Assembly: GCA_004154925.1 (NCBI GenBank)
Contig: QJNS01000043.1
Span: 124,001 to 188,000, forward strand
From: Monosporascus cannonballus
Lineage: Eukaryota > Ascomycota > Sordariomycetes > Xylariales
Direction: 5' to 3'
Length of the DNA stretch: 64,000 nucleotides
Below are positions 31,436 to 45,300 of the stretch, in pieces. The notes below the pieces were generated by a model. It worked only from the letters and a program-made list of their open reading frames with translations. It had not been told where the DNA came from and searched no databases. The position numbers and the translations under genes were made by a program. Each line of letters opens with the position of its first letter. The first letter of the stretch is position 1.

Positions 31436-33712
31436 ATGGCTCCACGCGAGAAGAGCCAATTGAAGCGTGGCAGAGTGCGCGATTGTCCTCTCCCTTAGTT
31501 TGCTCTCTGCCCTTACTGACCGAGACTCTGCGATTACCAGGACTCCGCCGGTAATGAGAACGATCTTTCCAAGAAACCTCGCCGGTCTGAGAGACTGTCG
31601 CAGAGGACAGACGAGACCACTGATCAGCTCAAAACCCCGGTAACGAGGAATAACCAACAGTTACCCTCGCCCGTTACCAATCAAGCTGAGAGCAGTGATA
31701 TCTATAAGGAGGCCACAGCCGAACCACCCGAGGGAAGGCCTAGCCAGGTTAGGCACCGCACGCCGGAGGATACCGTTGCTTCCCAAGACCAGCCCTTTTC
31801 CTCTCCGCCACAAGACACCCAGGCTTTCCCCGCCTCTCAGTTTGTCAATCCCGATGCCGCGCTTTCCGACGAGGTAGAGGATGAGGTCAAGGAAGGCGTA
31901 TGGGGCTATCTCTTCCCCCTAGACACGAGATACGGAAGATGCGTCGTGATGAAGAAGCGGGCAGCTTGCCCCATGCCCGACACGGTTGCCGATGTCAAAA
32001 CAGTCAAGCGAACGGGATGCCCACTACAGCAAGAACAGAGCTTTGAGAAGAGCAGATCGAGAGGCATCCCCTCAGGCGGTTACTTGATAGGCCGTCATCC
32101 CGAGTGTGGTATGACCCCTATTAAGTAGCTTCATCTCGTGTCGTGTGACGATTAACCGAAAACAGACGTCGTCATAGACGACCCCATCGTCTCGAACCGC
32201 CATTGCTTGATATTTACTGAGAACAAAGGCGACGATACGGTTGCCGTATTGGAGGACCTGTCAAGTAATGGAACTTTCGTGAACGAGGCTATTGTTGGGC
32301 GGAATAAGCGCCGAGAGTTGCAGGAACAGGATGAGATTGCCGTGCTGGACAAGGCGCGCTTCATATTCCGCTACCCCCGAAGTCGCACATCGAGCGCCTT
32401 TCTTCAGCAGTACACCCTACTTGAACAACTGGGAAAGGGCCACTTCGCTGAAGTCTTCTTGTGTGTTGAGAAGTCGACTGGTCAGAGATATGCCGTCAAG
32501 ATATTCACGAAAAGGCCTGGAGTGGAGGAGAGGTCAAAGACGGATGGTCTACAACAAGAAATCGCGGTACTGATGGGCGTCAGCCATCCAAACGTCTTGT
32601 GCTTGAAGGACACCTTCAACGAGAAGAATGCCGTTTACCTTGTCTTGGAGCTCGCGTCTGAAGGGGAACTGTTCAACTATATTGTCATGAAACAGAAGCT
32701 TACCGAGGACGAGGCAAGAAAACTCTTTGTTCAGTTGTTCCAAGGTATCAAGTACTTGGTAAGTTCCTGGCTTGTCTTTTATCCATCTAACAGGAATTAA
32801 TCAACCTCAGCACGACCGAAACATTGTGCATCGGGATATCAAGCCAGAGAATATCCTCTTGGTCGACAAAGACCTCCATGTCAAGTTAGCGGACTTCGGC
32901 CTCGCCAAGATCATAGGGGAGGAGTCTTTCACCACCACATTGTGCGGTACTCCGAGCTATGTCGCACCAGAGATCCTGGCAGAAGGGCGACACAGAAAGT
33001 ATACCAAAGCAGTGGATATATGGTCCTTGGGAGTAGTGCTGTATATCTGTCTATGTGGTTTCCCTCCGTTTTCAGATGAGTTGTATTCCCGCGACTTCCC
33101 GTATACACTGTCACAACAGATCAAGAGCGGACGTTTCGATTATCCTTCGCCTTACTGGGATTCTGTTGGCGATCCAGCTCGTATGTTGACTCATGGCCTC
33201 ACTCTCCCTCCCCGAAGCTAACTTGAGTAGTGGATTTGATTGATCACATGCTTGTGGTCGACCCAGAGAAGCGCTACACTGTCGACCAATGCCTCGAACA
33301 TCCATGGCTATCACAGAAGCTACCCGGTGTAAACGATAGCACTGACGGCTTGGTAGCGGGAATCGGAGGGCTGGAAGTGAACCGCCGCGGTGTGGTCCGT
33401 GAACGCACGTTACTCAGCTCTATCAACTCTGTGCAGCTCGACACCAAGATCCCCATGGGTCCAGACCAGGAAGGAGGGCCTGTCAAGGTGTACAAGAAGA
33501 ACCCCATAGCAACCGACGGTCGCACCAACGCGAGGCCGCAGGAGGCTCGGCCGGACGATCAGCGAGACGCGAAAGAATTCATCCAAATGGGTGGCAAAGG
33601 CGATGAAGAGCTTTTCGGCGATGACGCATCCAGTTTCTACTCGAAGTCCGAAAAGGAGCAGGCCGCAGCGAAGGCCAAAGGGAAGGGAACGGCGAAGGCC
33701 TACGGGAAATGA
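31436..33712 (+). CDS. prd-4: FHA-domain checkpoint kinase 2 (Chk2/Cds1/PRD-4)
   Basis: This nuclear Ser/Thr kinase acts in the DNA-damage and replication checkpoint; in Neurospora the orthologue PRD-4 also links damage and translation stress to the circadian clock. Five exons, 31436-31474, 31541-32108, 32166-32758, 32811-33180 and 33231-33712, give 683 residues, the expected size. Donors are GTGCGC, GTATGA, GTAAGT and GTATGT. The FHA domain (about 190-275) has GRHPEC, SNRHC and LSSNGTFVNE, the phosphothreonine-binding residues. The kinase spans ~286-547: glycine loop LGKGHFAEV, YAVKIF lysine (~313), HRDIKPENIL, DFGLAK, TTLCGTPSYVAPE activation segment and DIWSLGVVLY. The C-terminal tail is basic and Lys/Ala-rich (KAKGKGTAKAYGK). 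The first exon (13 codons) rests on an unusual GTGCGC donor and is the weakest join. Confidence 0.94.
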
Positions 33713-34943
33713 TACGGACGTCTCGGTTCAGATGTGCTAATCGTCAGCGTCGGTTGGCATTTTGCTGTAGTGCGGGACGGCTGAGGGCGTCAAGGTGTGA
33801 CATGCCGGCACCATTAGGGTTCTCTAGGTTCCTGCTGCAGATTTCCTCAGGGGTCGCACTTTGTTAGGGTTTTTATCCCTGGGGCTTGTCGTTTTAGGCG
33901 TTATATGCCATTGTTCTCTCCTACCCCGGCCGAAGGTAGGGCTACTCTCGTTCCTCGACACGGACACACATTTGGTCCGAAAAGCGAGGAGGACCTCGCA
34001 ACTTTGCATCGCGCTGAGCTAATCGCGCATCGCTTGCGCACCATATGATCGCGAGTGCTGTAAATATAATGGGCATATAAGGAGCTAGCGTAGTTTGACA
34101 AGCACGAAGGGCGGGCATTCGACAGCGAAAATAATATATAAACTAGAACTATAATACGACATTGAACGAACTCACCCAACCGGGGAAGGGGAAAGGAGGT
34201 TGCAGGATGATATAGGATGAAAGACATGACGAAAGGAGTAGTTCGTAGCTTTGGTGGTCAGGAGAAGCAAACGTATGGCATCTTCCGTTGGCAATGGCCA
34301 GCTCTCCGTGCTTTGACATTGTGCACGGCATGGTGGTCACCTACAGATAAGTATAAATACACCATGCGTATTCTGGAACCGGGCAGGACTAGACAGGCCC
34401 TCTTCAGATGTAGGGAGCCTGGCTAAGAACAATTGTAGTTATGCGTACGTACTGTGGTCCGCATCTAACTAGGCATACCATAGGCGACCCGGCGGGCCGC
34501 CGAGTAGAGCTAGAAGTCGGCAGAGGGTTTCTGCCAGCGCGTTCACTTTAATCGTTTTTCCATCAGGGTTAGTGCTGGGTGTCCCGGACGGCTGGATCCT
34601 AACGGATTTACTTATATTCGGCCGCCACGCTCGCCCACTCTGTCGGAGATATACGTTGTCTTTCAAATTCTTTTCGATGCCACTCCTTTCGTGTCCTTCT
34701 CTGCTTATGTATGTAATATCGTTTGAAGGGGAGATGCTTCCTGTCTCGACCCCCCAGCCAGACCAGAGGTTCGATCGGCGACGCGCCCGAAGGAACGGAC
34801 GGATAAAATCGAAAGAGCTACATAGTTCCGCTCCGTGGCAACTGTATCTATCGCGCTCGGGTAGAGCGAATTAAAATCGAATGAAGTATGTAAGCCTTGG
34901 TGGTGTTGGGGAGGGAGGGGGGGGGGGGTTCCACCTGAACGTG
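33713..34943. other. Intergenic, left of the assembly gap
   Basis: 3' flank of the Chk2 gene, then no supported coding sequence. A G12 run (34917-34928) precedes the gap. Confidence 0.45.
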
Positions 34944-34953
34944 NNNNNNNNNN
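34944..34953. other. Assembly gap (10 N)
   Basis: Ten N bases. On the left lies a G12 run 15 bases away. On the right is C5-G followed by a C20 run (34960-34979). The fixed size of 10 suggests a placeholder rather than a measured distance. Confidence 0.99.
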
Positions 34954-36337
34954 CCCCCGCCCCCCCCCCCCCCCCCCCCGCCAGCAGATCGTGTAGAGCC
35001 TCCGGGCCTGCAGCTTTGCTATTGCCCCTCGCCCCCATGATTTCGTGGGACGGCCTCGTTTCGCCCCCGCAGCCTGGCTGACGGACTCCACTTGCTGCTC
35101 AGGTTAAGAAGCCTTGTCGTCTGGACATGATGTCTATGGCGACGGGTGTCATGTAGTAGATGTAGTAGAGGCTTACCAGATAGATGCCCTACTTACTCAA
35201 ATATGTCCCCTCTCGCGCATCGCGTCTACTCGATAGAAGCTCCTCGCAGATCCCCCGCACGCTCTCGCTCCACTGACCACTTTCCCGCTTTCCCCGCTCG
35301 TAGTTCTTTCCTCCCATGGAGGGCTGGCTACCGCCGTGCGGTATCCCAATGCCTACTAGACAGCCGCAGCTGGTGCTGCGTCTCGTCTACTCAGCAACGG
35401 TGACTCTTGAGTTTGGCTGTTCTGCAAGGCTTTGTTCGGGCACTCAAGTTCGAGGACGCCGGCATGGCTTAAGTAGGTGCGTCTGGCCCGGAGAGTACTC
35501 GATAGTACATAGACGTTGCCCCCCGAGTAGAGCGGGCCACCTAAGCACAACTACATTATGCATTGCATTGGTAGATTCAGCAGGTATCGAGGCATTTGAT
35601 TGGAATTCTCATAAACGAAGTAGCGCGGGCAGCTCGTCGTGATCCGCATCATACAACCATTACTGATTACTAGCCTATCCATACACACACTACCCGCCTT
35701 TTCCCTCGGGCCCCGCCCCTCCCGATTCATCCATCCGACTTGAGAGCCATTCTCTTCGTATCTTGTTCGTGAACCAACCGACCCTGCTTCGGTGCAGAGT
35801 GCCCCCGCGATCCCACGTTCGAAACTGGCCTCGGGGCTACACCATCAAGTATCTGCTATCCCCGGACGTATAAGTAAGGGTCATATCGAGCTCCATTAAC
35901 GCCATACACAAGAAAACAAAAAGAATATTGACGTCTTTCTTCCATGTACTGTTGATCCAGGTCTCCTCCCCCACCGATTGCCAAGTAACTTTGTCGCGGC
36001 CCCTCCCACCAACCATCCGTCATATATAAAGTTTTTTTTTTAAATCAATTCGTGGAGCGATGACTCCTCATCAATACTCGTCATTCAGCGCGCCGAGGCG
36101 GGCATGAATGCCCTTCAAAGAACAAGGTACCGGCAGGCAAGATAAAGACGAAGCTTTGGAGAGGCGTAAGCGGGATATTTGAAGATAAGAGGAATCCGGC
36201 CGTCGTTGCTACCGTCCGGGCTTGGAGGAGCGAGAGCTGGTCGAGCTCGATTCCCATCCTCTGAACCTATCCCGTTTCAGTGGCGGGGGAGAGGTTGAGT
36301 AAAAAGAGAGCGGAGAAGCACTTGAGAACCGTCGTTT
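34954..36337. other. Intergenic, right of the gap
   Basis: It starts with the poly-C run. It then holds only short frames, one of 108 codons at 35316-35642 with no recognisable content. Toward 36300 is the 3' flank of the ArfGAP gene. A T9/A-rich patch lies near 36031. Confidence 0.45.
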
Positions 36338-39223
36338 CTATCGTTCGGGAATCGGCGACTTGGCCAGGCGTCCTCCGACGCTAATGCGTTTCTGCAGGCG
36401 GTCCTTATCTCGCTGCGCTCGCTCGCTCGGGCTGTGACTCAGGGTGCTTGTTGTTGACGAGCCGATCGCCTCGATGGCAGCATAACGGCCACGCTTCTGG
36501 TCGAGATAAGACTGAGCGTTACGCCCCAAGGGAAAGGGGGGCACGGTTGTGGGTATTTCCGCGCCGTTTTGCATTAGTAGTTCGGCAACTGGGAATGGTA
36601 CATTTCTGGTATCCGGCTCAGGTCGTCCTGCGGGAGGCGTGCCTGGTGACGGTGGTGCAGGATCTACCGCCGCAAGGGCTAAGTAAATCGCTGGCGTGCC
36701 TCGGACCTTATCCAGCACGTTGGGATTTGCCTTCAATGCCAAAGCGTAGATAACATGCTGAATCTCGTTGCGCTTTATGGCTGCAAGCAGCGTATCATCA
36801 GCCGTGGGATACCGCGACAAGGTTGACGAGATGGGCTCCACGTAAGCTCTTTCTACGTATTTGGCTGTGATGAACTTGAGGCGTTGCTCCCTCGTGGCCT
36901 GGGGACCCGGCTTATGGGCCGGATCAAGCCTAGCTTCCCAGACCATATTTGCTACTCTGTTTCCGACAAGAAGTAACAACTCGATAATATCGGGCGTGAA
37001 TGACGTTATGTCAAGAGTGAGGGACCGTACTTTGCTGATATGTGTCCCAAGTGACCGGTGGATGCCGCTGCACTCGATGCATAAAATGATGGCAAGATTG
37101 ATCGAAACCCATTCCACCTTAGAATTGGAGCCGCAGTCAGCGCACCACATATTCCCCTGGTCGTTGTCGCGAAGAGTCTGAAGCAACTTGTCGGGACTTT
37201 CGTCGTAGCTTGTGCTAGAAGACCGAGTATAACTTGGCCTCGCGCCGACTGTGATGCGCCGAGATGGATGACCAGAGTTCCCTGCTGACGTCGGGGGATG
37301 TGAGCCATGGTTCAACGAGCTGCTCTTTCCTGTCAAGATGGACCCTATGTCTCGCTTCAAGCTTGTCGAAGTTGTGCTTGATGCGCCAGTCGCTGGGTTG
37401 TCCTTAAGTCCTCGGCCTTCTACTGCGCTCTGAAGAGCATTGTTGATGGACAGAATCCAACTGTTCATGTCCTCGTCGGATGTTGCTTGGTATACCCTCT
37501 TGAAGTGTGGCGTAATGACTTCGAAGCAAAACCTTCGTTCGGCGTTTCTGGCTTCACGGACGGACGCCATGCGCAAATCGATGGGATCCATATGAAGATC
37601 GAGTTTCTGCTTCCAGTTACTGTATTCGGACAGCTTGCCTCCATCCAGTACCACCCAGAACCTGTTTAAGTCAGTGGGCTATCGATATCTACAGGATGCT
37701 GAGGGGACGCGACGTACTTATGCCAACCTTGCTTGTTCAGGGAGAGGGGATCGACATGACTACCCGGTCGGTTCAGAGCCCAAAGGAGGCCTTCCTTTCG
37801 GTGCGTCACGTTCTTCTCGGCATTTGCGACCTGGGCGAGATCCCTCTCTTCCAGATCACGTATGCCTTTAAATTTAGAGGCTTGTGCGGGACTGCCCATC
37901 GACGCTTGTGCTAAGCTGCCGGGAGATCGGGAGAGCTCTACCCCAGCCGATGCCCCTGCCACCGCGTTGCCAGTCGGCACTCCTCTGAGTTGGGAACCAG
38001 TACTGTCTGCCCGACCAAGCTCGGAATCTGACGTGTTCTGGGTACCATTTGTGTTGGCACCCGAGCCAGGGTTGGCTGCCGAAGCTGGGGCTTCCGGTTC
38101 ATTATACGGAAGGGCGCTCTTCTCCAATACGCGCCGCTTCTCTTCTCTTTCAAGCCTTTGGTATTGGAACTCCTTGTCGGCCTCCTGGACCTCGTTGGAA
38201 AGGGCTTCCAGTTCTGGTAATAAGGCCTCAATCTTCTTCGCGGTTGTTAGGAAGCCCCGCGCTTGAGTGTCGGCATATTTGGTTAGGTGTGATAATACTT
38301 CCTGTTCCTTCCTGCCGCCATGCAGGTCCTGCATGAATGAGGAGTAGTCGAATCGCTTGAGCTCGAAGTTCCGCCTTTTCGTTTGGTACTTAGTATCGCT
38401 ATCGGCAAGCTTCTTTGTCTTGACCGAGTCCGACCGCTGGCCTAAGTATCGAGATACGTAGGCATAGTAATCCTTGCTCTCCTCTTCAAAATCACGCTTC
38501 TTCCCCTCTGCCTGTTTGATGTCATGTACATAAAGTTTGCTTATCGGGTCGATAATCGTCTTTTGCAATGTTGCCGTGTTCTGCCTCTGGTAGGCCAGGA
38601 TTTCCCGTGCAATCTTATCGAAGTAGTGATCTAGGGCAGGCTGTACCGCATTTGCATTCGTCGAGGACGCTTCTCGAAGGGCTTCTACAAATGAGACAAA
38701 AGCATCGTTTGCTTCAATTTGGGCGGAGCGGGCGTGCTCAGCCTTCTTCAGGACCTTCTTCATCTGCGTTCTCATATTCCCCGTCTTCTGCTCCAAAGCT
38801 TTTATAGTAGCCCTGAAAACTGGTCCGTCGTCACTGACAGTCATGTCTTCGCCTGGTCGAGGACAGGCTATGTCAACTTTGACGGGCTCTCTTGGAGGCT
38901 GTTGAGGAGTGGTTACGCTAGGTAGAGATTCTGGCTGGCTGAGCATGGGCGAGGGGGGCTCCTCTTGTTCACTTATACGGGAGTGGACCGACTGAGAAGA
39001 TGGCACACGTATCTTGGGTGGCACAGCGAGCGTGAAAGCCGGGGATGGCGAGTTGGGGTTACTGTGAGCGGAAGATGTGTCTGTTCTCTTGTTCAGCACC
39101 GCGCCTGTCGGCTGCTAGGGGACTTTGCTGCAACTTACTTGCAACCCAAAAGGAGAAAGTCGCCAAGGTATCTAGGCGATGAGCCCTCTGGTCGTACTCG
39201 ACAAACTGCAGGACATTTAGCAT
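36338..39223 (-). CDS. csx2: BAR-PH-ArfGAP protein (Csx2/ASAP-like ARF GTPase activator)
   Basis: This cytosolic protein is predicted to bind curved membranes and stimulate GTP hydrolysis by ARF in vesicle traffic. Minus-strand exons 39223-39139, 39080-37718 and 37661-36338 give 923 residues. The second intron (GTACGT...AACAG) is firm: it restores the PH domain across GWHK-FWVVLDGGKL. The first exon (MLNVLQFVEYDQRAHRLDTL) is inferred from a GTAAGT donor and an in-phase ACAG acceptor 58 bp later, because the long frame has no ATG near its 5' end. Domains are BAR ~113-350 (FRATIKALEQKTGNM to EREEKRRVLEKS), PH ~455-565, ArfGAP ~640-760 with zinc finger CADC...CIEC and GIHRSLGTHIS supplying the arginine, then an ankyrin-like part (LLAAIKRNEIQHVIYAL). 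The tail is Ser/Arg-rich. Confidence 0.88.
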
Positions 39224-42200
39224 TTAGTGTCGGCTCGATTTATGCTCGGAGGATTTTGGCAACCCACACTACAAACATTCCTCCAGCCGCCGCCTCTATC
39301 TTCTAACATTTTTGGAGGTTTCCATTTCCACGTCCATTCAAATGATACTGAAGAGTAGCCACCAGTGGTGAAGTCACCGACCAACTCAACATTGGCATTC
39401 CTGTGAAGGTTGGGGTCGGCATGGAATTCTCGAGTAACTAGGTTCTCTACCTCACGACTTGTTGAGGCATAAACATATGTCAGGCCGTGGATGCTGGCAT
39501 CGGAAACTGTCCCGTTGGCTTCTTGGCGAATGATGAAATTGAAGGTAAATATGAGCTCGTCGTCGTTGGTGAGTTTGAGCAGAAAACTGGGCGTATTAAG
39601 AGACGGATCGGAATCCTAACACAACACAGCGCAATTAGGAAAACGGTTATGCCGAGGAGGCGAGGAGCACCGGCGGATCGCGGAACAAACCTGGACAAAT
39701 TCAACTGGACTATTTTCGCCAGGAGCGCGTGTGGCCGTCACCCGAGTAGCGGGGAAGGGGTTTGGAGTAAGAGTTATAGAAGTGCGCTTTCGAGGACAGT
39801 TAATTACGAGGGATGTAATAGACACTAGACGGCGTTAGCAGTGCACTGGAAGTATTTGCGCAGTGATGCGCAGAGGTTGGCGACGATACGAACATCGATT
39901 CTGGTCGCGCAGGTAGACGGCAGCGCCATCATCAGGCCGGCTACTGACGGCGCCCATGGTGATGCTGGTTGGCGACGGGAGGTTAAGGCTGGCCTAGATA
40001 ACGGCCGCAAGCGACAAGTAATGAGACAGTGAAGGCGATCAGTATCTGCTAATGACTAGAATGGCTACGCGATATCAGGTCTAGTGAAGCTGCAAACTGT
40101 GGGCAAACGTTGCTGGTATTATTATAAGGCGGGAGAAGAAGTTATGACATTCTTGATGGTGATGGTGGCGGTCGGTTCGTATGTGCGTATGTATGTATGT
40201 GTGGAGTGCAGTGGGTGCGGGTGGGTGGACGGCCAATAAGCCTGAGCCCGAGCCTGGTCGGCCTGTACACTCACTGATCTACACCAGCGTACCTTCAAGT
40301 AATCTCGCAGTGTGCCTACCTGCATAGCCTACGTTCCAAGGTACTTCTGTAGTGGCAGGTGGGATTCGCTTTTAGGCGCTAGAAATAGTGGACAGATTTG
40401 GCGGGGTTAAACATTGAAGGTCAAACAAATTCAATTGCTCGTTCAAAAGCCCACCTCGACTACCCCTGCATATTTGTAGAGTAAGTCGCCGGTGCTCTGC
40501 CCTAATGTAAATACCCGAGCAGTGCCTAGGCAACTGGTGCTAAAATGGATATGTGCATACTTTGGCTGCATGTACATGTATGTAAGAACATTGAAGGATG
40601 TGAATACGAGCATAATACAACGTGGATATGTGCTTACCTAGCCTCATAAGTTCTTAAGAAGTATATAACTGCCGTATAATGAGGAATGGTAGTAGGCAGG
40701 CGAGGTCGATTTGGCGGCATTATTGCACGGTCTGTGAACGCAGAGCTACGAGGATGCATCTAAGGGGCTGAAGAGCTAGGGAGGAAGTGCCGTATCATGT
40801 TACAGGATTTTCTCTACATACGGGATGCAGGCAGGCTAGGGAACTTGGAAATGCAGAGTAATGTGATTGATATGCCTAGGCAATAAGAGAGGCGATTCCC
40901 ATATGAGGGTTGAAGTAACCGCCTTGACTGTCTGGCTTTCCTCCAGCTTTAAACTGGAAGGTACGGGCAATTAATCACGGTGTGTTTCTGTCATTCTCTC
41001 TACTCATGGGTACAGATAGGCTCCTAACCACGCTGAATGCATTAAAAGACCGGCGGTTTGCGGCGGATTCTATACAAAGGTGGGTAAGTAGAAGACAACT
41101 CCAACCAGCCTTACCTCCGACAATCCTGTCAGTTGTAAGCCACTCTTACTTTATATCCTTGGTAGCTTTAAATATACCTAGATATGAACGATACCTACGG
41201 CATACGTAATCACGGGTGGCTTAATTATGTTGACCCGAACTCTACCGCTGTAGGTAATGTTCTGAACTCACTTAGGTACTTTAGCGACATAATATCTACG
41301 GTACCCACACTACATAGACTTCGCACATGAGCTATGTCAGATAAACAGCTATATCGTGATTATAGGAAGGACTGGAAGATCGGAGTAACCAGCGGGGCAT
41401 ACCTATCTACCATGTACATATCGGACCAGACGTGAAGATATGCCAGAAAGTCAATGCTGCCAACGCCAGCCTGGAAACTCTGGTCAACTCCTCGTGTACT
41501 TCCTACCTCTTACAATACACTGTGTTTTGCCTGTCTTTGACTCACAACCCACCTCGTACTGAGTGTCACAGATATCGTGGAAAACTTGTGTAGGTAGGTA
41601 AGGTAGGTAGTAATAAGAATGCTGAATTCATTCCATCGATTAGCGAATAGGTAATCCCCGCAACCGCGAACACAACCTTAGGTAAGTAGGAAGTTATTCT
41701 TTGATACTAGAAGCAGCAAACCTGAGCTATAAATTAGCCATTCACTTCCAACTTATCATTGAATATCTAAAGGGAAAATGCGCTGGATTCGGCATGCTTA
41801 CCGACGTATCATATCGATTTTAAACGGTACTAGGTATGTACTCATACAGAAGTCGCAAGCACAATGTGTCACTAGTTAGCGCCCAGTACGAAGCTAAACG
41901 CCATGAGCGCCTAAAATGGCCCGCTCTCTAACTTTAGTCCCGTCGACCCCTATGCCGCCCAGCATCACAAGGGTGGAATGACGTTTCCAACCCTCCGAAA
42001 CATCATCCCCTAGGTTGTATGCACATTAATATGGAGAAGCCACACACATCTTATGGAGCGTATCAGGTGAAGTCCATCCTAATCGAGCCCGCAACTCCTT
42101 TACCCATGCGCTACGCCCTACCCCATCCGGAAGCACATGTTCCCATTCCCAAATAAAACTACCGCTATATACGCAGCATCATAATTCTATCATCACCGCT

Positions 42201-42349
42201 ACGACGCCTGACCGCCTTTACTGGCCATTTCGTTATAAGCTCTAAAGCTTTTTAACGGGTACCTACATACGTAGTCATGAGACCTTGACCAAACCTTGGA
42301 ACTCCTTTGCTAGACCCTCGTACGAGTCAGCGCCGCTCCATGCGACAAG
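39224..42349. other. 3.1-kb intergenic region, no supported gene
   Basis: Frames are short and patchy. A GTATG/TATGT microsatellite lies around 40179-40201. TAGGTA/TACCTA copies are frequent at 40529-42275, for example GTAGGTAGGTAAGGTAGGTAG from 41591. It should hold the promoters of the divergent ArfGAP and MUN/C2 genes at its ends. No transposon sequence was recognised. Confidence 0.5.
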
Positions 42350-45300
42350 ATGTCGACAGCATCGAGGAATTCCTACATAAGCCGCCGGCTCAATAGCCTC
42401 CAGAACAGTGACCGAAGAAGTCGTTCTTCGAGCTTACGGAGAATAGCCGTGAGCTACGACGATGCCTATACCTATGCCCTCCGTGTCGCCTACCTGCACT
42501 ACCTCCTTCAACCCAAGACAAAGCGAAAACAATGGGTACCAGCACCAAAGCAGCCGGTGCGCGTCCATACCACGAATATAGGGGACCTTGTTCGGGAATT
42601 TGTGCCGGGAAATTCTACGAGCGTCAAGCTGCCCAATGGGTTTCGTGGTGCTTTGGAGAAGAGAATGGAGCGCGTCATCAAGGGCGCTGAGAGGCTGCCC
42701 GGTTACAACGATGCCGCCGTGAAGAGGACGTTTGGTCAGGCATACACTGCTTTCACTGAGCAGGCGTTTCGGAAGAGCATGGACAAGGAGCGCAAGGTTG
42801 AGCCGCTGGTTCTCATTTTCTACTCGGCCGCAACGAAGGCTTGCATGCTTGGCCATGCGCCTGGTGATGATGCTTGGAAGCTCCTTGTCGATAGGCATCT
42901 CGCTCTCTTCGTGAGGCTCCTATCCTCCATCCTAAGGGACCAAGGGTACGATCGGGACAAGCCGGAGCTCATGAGTCGGCTTAGCACGCTGGAGAACAAA
43001 CTTCTTACTAACGATCAAAACCTCTACGTTGATACTGGTCAAGACTCTGGAAAGTCGGTCGAGGTGACGCTTCCCCTTAGTCACGATGTCAAAGACATGC
43101 CCATGGTCCAAGTCGTTGCTAAGATGTTTGGTCTGTCACATTCCGATGTCCAAAGTCAAATTGACGCCCAACGCCCGAATTGGACCGAGGAAGCTGCTTT
43201 GAAAGACCTCAAATCGTATCAGCACCGACTAAACTCCAACCTGCACGGTGCCTTGAGGAGCCAGGACTTCGACCTAGACGAGGCATATGAAGAGTGGAAG
43301 AAGGCCGAGGCGCCGTTCCTTTCGCAGATGATGCTAGAAATCCTGACAGCGAGGCCCGAGTTAGCTAGGAGGTCAACGAGCTTCGTTTCAGCGTATGACA
43401 AGCCTCTACCAGCCAGTCCTACGTCTAGTTATGCGCAAGATCAGGCATACGCGGATCTGAGCAGGGCCTTGAACAGCCCAGACGCCTCGGGCATTGACCA
43501 CGCCCTCAACCTCGGATCCGTATCACTCGAGGACACAAGCAGCATAAGGAGTGTTGATGAGGCACATTACACCTTCATTCCCCCCGATCCCCGCGAGTTT
43601 CTCAAAACCTTTGCTAAGTATGCATTGGAGTTTGACGCCATGCATGAGACCAGTGAAGAACAGCCGGGACCTTTCTCGAAGCAATCGATGGATCTTCTGA
43701 CGGAGCTTTGCGTTTGGTGGCGAATTCCTCAGTTTACCCGCCTCGTTGTGTTCATGGAAGTAGTAGCGCGAAGGTTCACTGATAACCTGTTCACCGTCAT
43801 TGACGTCGATGAAGCCTTTGAGCTGGTAAAGAGTCCGCCCCTAGAAACGAAGAAAGCCCCCCATATATATCTCTACTCCGAGAGTCTTGCGACTATCGAC
43901 AGGAGCCGGTGGACCGTACAGGATTATACCGTATATCAGCAAATGCTTCACAACTTGCATGATGCTCTTCTACGCGAGTTTTACGAAAATATCATGCATT
44001 GCTACGAGCCGAAACCACCTTCGATCGGACCTTCCGTGCACGTACTGGAGAACCACATTTATAACGACCCTAGTTTTTCGCGAAAGGAGGAAGAAGCTTT
44101 GGAGTTCTCCAAGCTCGTTGAAGCCGGCCTGCAAGAGCAAGCGAGCAATGTCTACCGCAGCTTTCTAGATGCCGAAATACCCAGGAGCCAGGAAGACTGG
44201 GACTTCAGTCATGTTGTTCAGCTCGGGAAGTCTGTCGTGAAGCTTTGTGAGAGGATCAAAAAGAAGTATAGGAAGAACCCGGAGATCCTTGGCGTCAATC
44301 CCCTTACCGTCTTGGTGGAGACCATGTTTCCAAACTTCGAAAACGATGCCCATGATATTGTGATGAGGATCATGCAAGTAGCTCATGACCGAGGGGAAGA
44401 GTTAGACGTCCAGGATGGTTTCGACCTTTATAAGGAACTCGTGGAAATACGGCGCATCCATCGATCGTCTCTTCCGAGTGCGCCTTTCACGTTCGATGTC
44501 GAAGAGTTATTGGTCGACTTCGTATGGCGCTGGATCAGGACTGTCGAGGTACGAGTGGAAGAATATGTCGAGGAGGCAATCAAGCAAGACTCTTTCCAGG
44601 TGAGGAGTCAAGGCCCGGATCACATAACATTGGACTCGGAACGCCACAGTCATTCAGTCATCGATATGTTCCAGTTGTTTCATCAGACTGCGGACCAGCT
44701 TTTTAAGCTCGAATGGGACAACGATTTGCACCATGCTCGTTTTATGACCGCCTTAGCAAGGATTTTCTCCAATGGCATCGCAAAATATTGCGAAATCGTC
44801 GACCAGAAGTTTATCAAGGAGATGGACACACCCAGACCCAGCGAACAAGAAGCCATAGCCGCGGCTCAGACCGCCCAGGGTAAATTCATGCAATATGCTA
44901 AGGACGCATGGAATAGCAAAGAGAAGATAGAACCTTTCCAGTTCTACTCCGAGGTATGAGGCTTGCCAAATATCTGCTGTTGACTCTTCGTGACTAATCC
45001 ATAAACAGTCTCTTGTGAAGCTTAACAATATCGAATGGGCGATGCAAGAGCTGGACAAGCTTGAAAAGTCCATGAACGTCGATGCCTGCGTTAGGATCCT
45101 CGAGAAGGTTGATGGCCCTAAGAAGCAAGTCAAACGGCCGGCCAAATATGTGTTCACCATCAAAATCGTCGAGGCCGAAGATTTAAAAGCATGTGATCCG
45201 AATGGACTGAGCGATCCCTACGTCGTGCTCGTGGATGAGTATCAGAAACGTCTGCACAGGACCCGAATCATTACGAAGAACTTAAATCCTCGGTGGGATG

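Noticed and set aside
36338..39223. Two separate genes, BAR and PH-ArfGAP
   Set aside because: A 56-bp intron (37717-37662) reconnects a single PH domain across the boundary.
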